Source of the DNA: Cystobacter fuscus DSM 2262
Lineage (GTDB): Bacteria > Myxococcota > Myxococcia > Myxococcales > Myxococcaceae
Direction of reading: 5' to 3'
DNA: 64,000 nucleotides
Assembly (NCBI RefSeq): GCF_000335475.2
Contig: NZ_ANAH02000004.1
Location: 662,205-726,204 of the forward strand
The translations under genes were made by a program, and so were the position numbers. The notes beneath the pieces are model-generated. The model saw only the letters and a program-made list of their open reading frames with translations, was not told the DNA's origin and did not search any database. Shown here in pieces: positions 63,653 through 64,000 of the stretch. Position 1 is the stretch's first letter, and the number at the start of each line of letters is the position of its first letter.

Positions 63653-63740
63653 CCGCGCCCCCTCGAACAGGAAGGCGAAACCGCGCTGGCGGTGGGACAC
63701 CTGGACGGGAAAGACGAAATACCGAGTCGACGAAGCGATG

Positions 63741-63768
63741 TTGACTCAAGACGCGGCGGTGGTAGAAG
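63741..63768 (+). promoter_or_regulatory. Tandem promoter P3 of the array
   Basis: TTGACT, 16-bp spacer, TAGAAG, discriminator CCGCGCCCCC; preceded by GTCGACGAAGCGATG. Starts 116 bp after P2. Confidence 0.75.
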
Positions 63769-63846
63769 CCGCGCCCCCACGAACCGGCGAGAGCGCGCAA
63801 GCGGTCGGAGCGGCGAAGTGGGAAAGAAAGAGTCGACGAAGCGGTG

Positions 63847-63874
63847 TTGACTCGAAACGCGGTGGTGGTAGAAG
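63847..63874 (+). promoter_or_regulatory. Tandem promoter P4 of the array
   Basis: TTGACT, 16-bp spacer, TAGAAG, discriminator CCGCGCCCCC; preceded by GTCGACGAAGCGGTG. Starts 106 bp after P3. Confidence 0.75.
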
Positions 63875-63951
63875 CCGCGCCCCCACGAACCGGAGAAGTC
63901 GCGCAGGCGACCGAAGACGGCGAGCGGGGATGAGGGAGTCGACGAAGGTGG

Positions 63952-63980
63952 TTGACTCCCCTGGGACGAGGCGATAGAAG
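63952..63980 (+). promoter_or_regulatory. Tandem promoter P5 of the array
   Basis: TTGACT, 17-bp spacer, TAGAAG, discriminator CCGCGCCCCC. The spacer sequence differs from P1-P4. Starts 105 bp after P4 and is the last before the window edge. Confidence 0.75.
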
Positions 63981-64000
63981 CCGCGCCCCCTCGGACGGAA

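Larger units (their letters stand above)
63521..64000 (+). repeat. Five-unit tandem repeat of ~105-bp promoter modules, likely upstream of a stable RNA operon
   Basis: Each unit comprises a GAGTCGACGAAG box (absent before P1), the promoter, the discriminator and a transcribed spacer starting CACGAACCGG or similar. Units diverge in their spacers but keep the promoter elements, so selection acts on the promoters. The open frames that run through this region on both strands are by-products of the repeat. rRNA or tRNA genes would be expected just to the right of the window; none is seen within it. Confidence 0.7.

Noticed and set aside
63255..63800. Long frames on both strands through the promoter array
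   Set aside because: They follow the repeat period, encode low-complexity Arg/Pro/Ser-rich sequence and cross five promoters.

Overview
The window is GC-rich DNA with the hallmarks of a myxobacterium, most likely the Cystobacterineae (Archangium/Cystobacter/Melittangium relatives). The signs are strong GC bias at third codon positions, Myxococcus-type disulfide repeats in an RCC1 lipoprotein, many large sensor kinases, a degenerate Ser/Thr-kinase-like membrane protein, a very large kelch/NHL/Rhs lipoprotein and dnaN standing apart from dnaA. The genus is inferred, not shown. I see no insertion sequence, prophage, CRISPR array or tRNA.

Layout. 1-6642: a catabolic-looking cluster for an aromatic or heteroaromatic compound, with a LysR regulator (cut by the window edge), a C-C hydrolase-like enzyme, an extradiol-type VOC dioxygenase, a Rieske ferredoxin, two near-identical FAD monooxygenases and an MFS carrier between them. 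6648-9139: a streptogramin B lyase homologue with every known catalytic residue, then two secreted proteins of unknown role. 9369-13163: a large membrane protein joining an extracytoplasmic propeller-like domain to a cytoplasmic NACHT-like NTPase. 13231-21330: a membrane/coiled-coil protein, a VWA protein and two multidomain histidine kinases. 21461-25472: a GreA/B-like factor, a rhodanese, a divergent Lgt homologue, and a subtilase with a small partner. 25934-30049: a lipid-type module (SDR, TetR, a KAS III homologue lacking the catalytic His and Asn, an acyl-CoA ligase). 30130-36925: a secreted lipase-like protein, an alpha/beta hydrolase, alanine racemase, an acidic disordered protein and a quinone-oxidoreductase-like enzyme.

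37434-47890 is the accessory core: an RCC1/disulfide-repeat lipoprotein, a 244-bp spacer packed with four hairpins, and a 2336-residue lipoprotein built from kelch, NHL and Rhs/YD repeats. The latter ends in a variable toxin-like tail and is followed by a coding relic and a small AT-rich membrane protein, the usual layout of a polymorphic toxin with its immunity gene. 48105-53107 holds small envelope proteins, a pseudo-transglycosylase, a cytochrome P450 and two paralogous small proteins. 53400-58846 holds dnaN, a membrane acyltransferase and a propeller-type sensor kinase. 58971-63254 holds a ferritin-like diiron protein with a TetR regulator, and a long aromatic amino acid hydroxylase with a LysR regulator.

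The right edge (63521-63980) is a tandem array of five almost identical sigma70-type promoters with GC-rich discriminators, all pointing out of the window. This arrangement is expected upstream of a strongly expressed stable RNA, probably an rRNA operon. The observations most worth following are the transmembrane STAND NTPase, the Rhs toxin/immunity locus, the promoter array and the catalytically altered KAS III.
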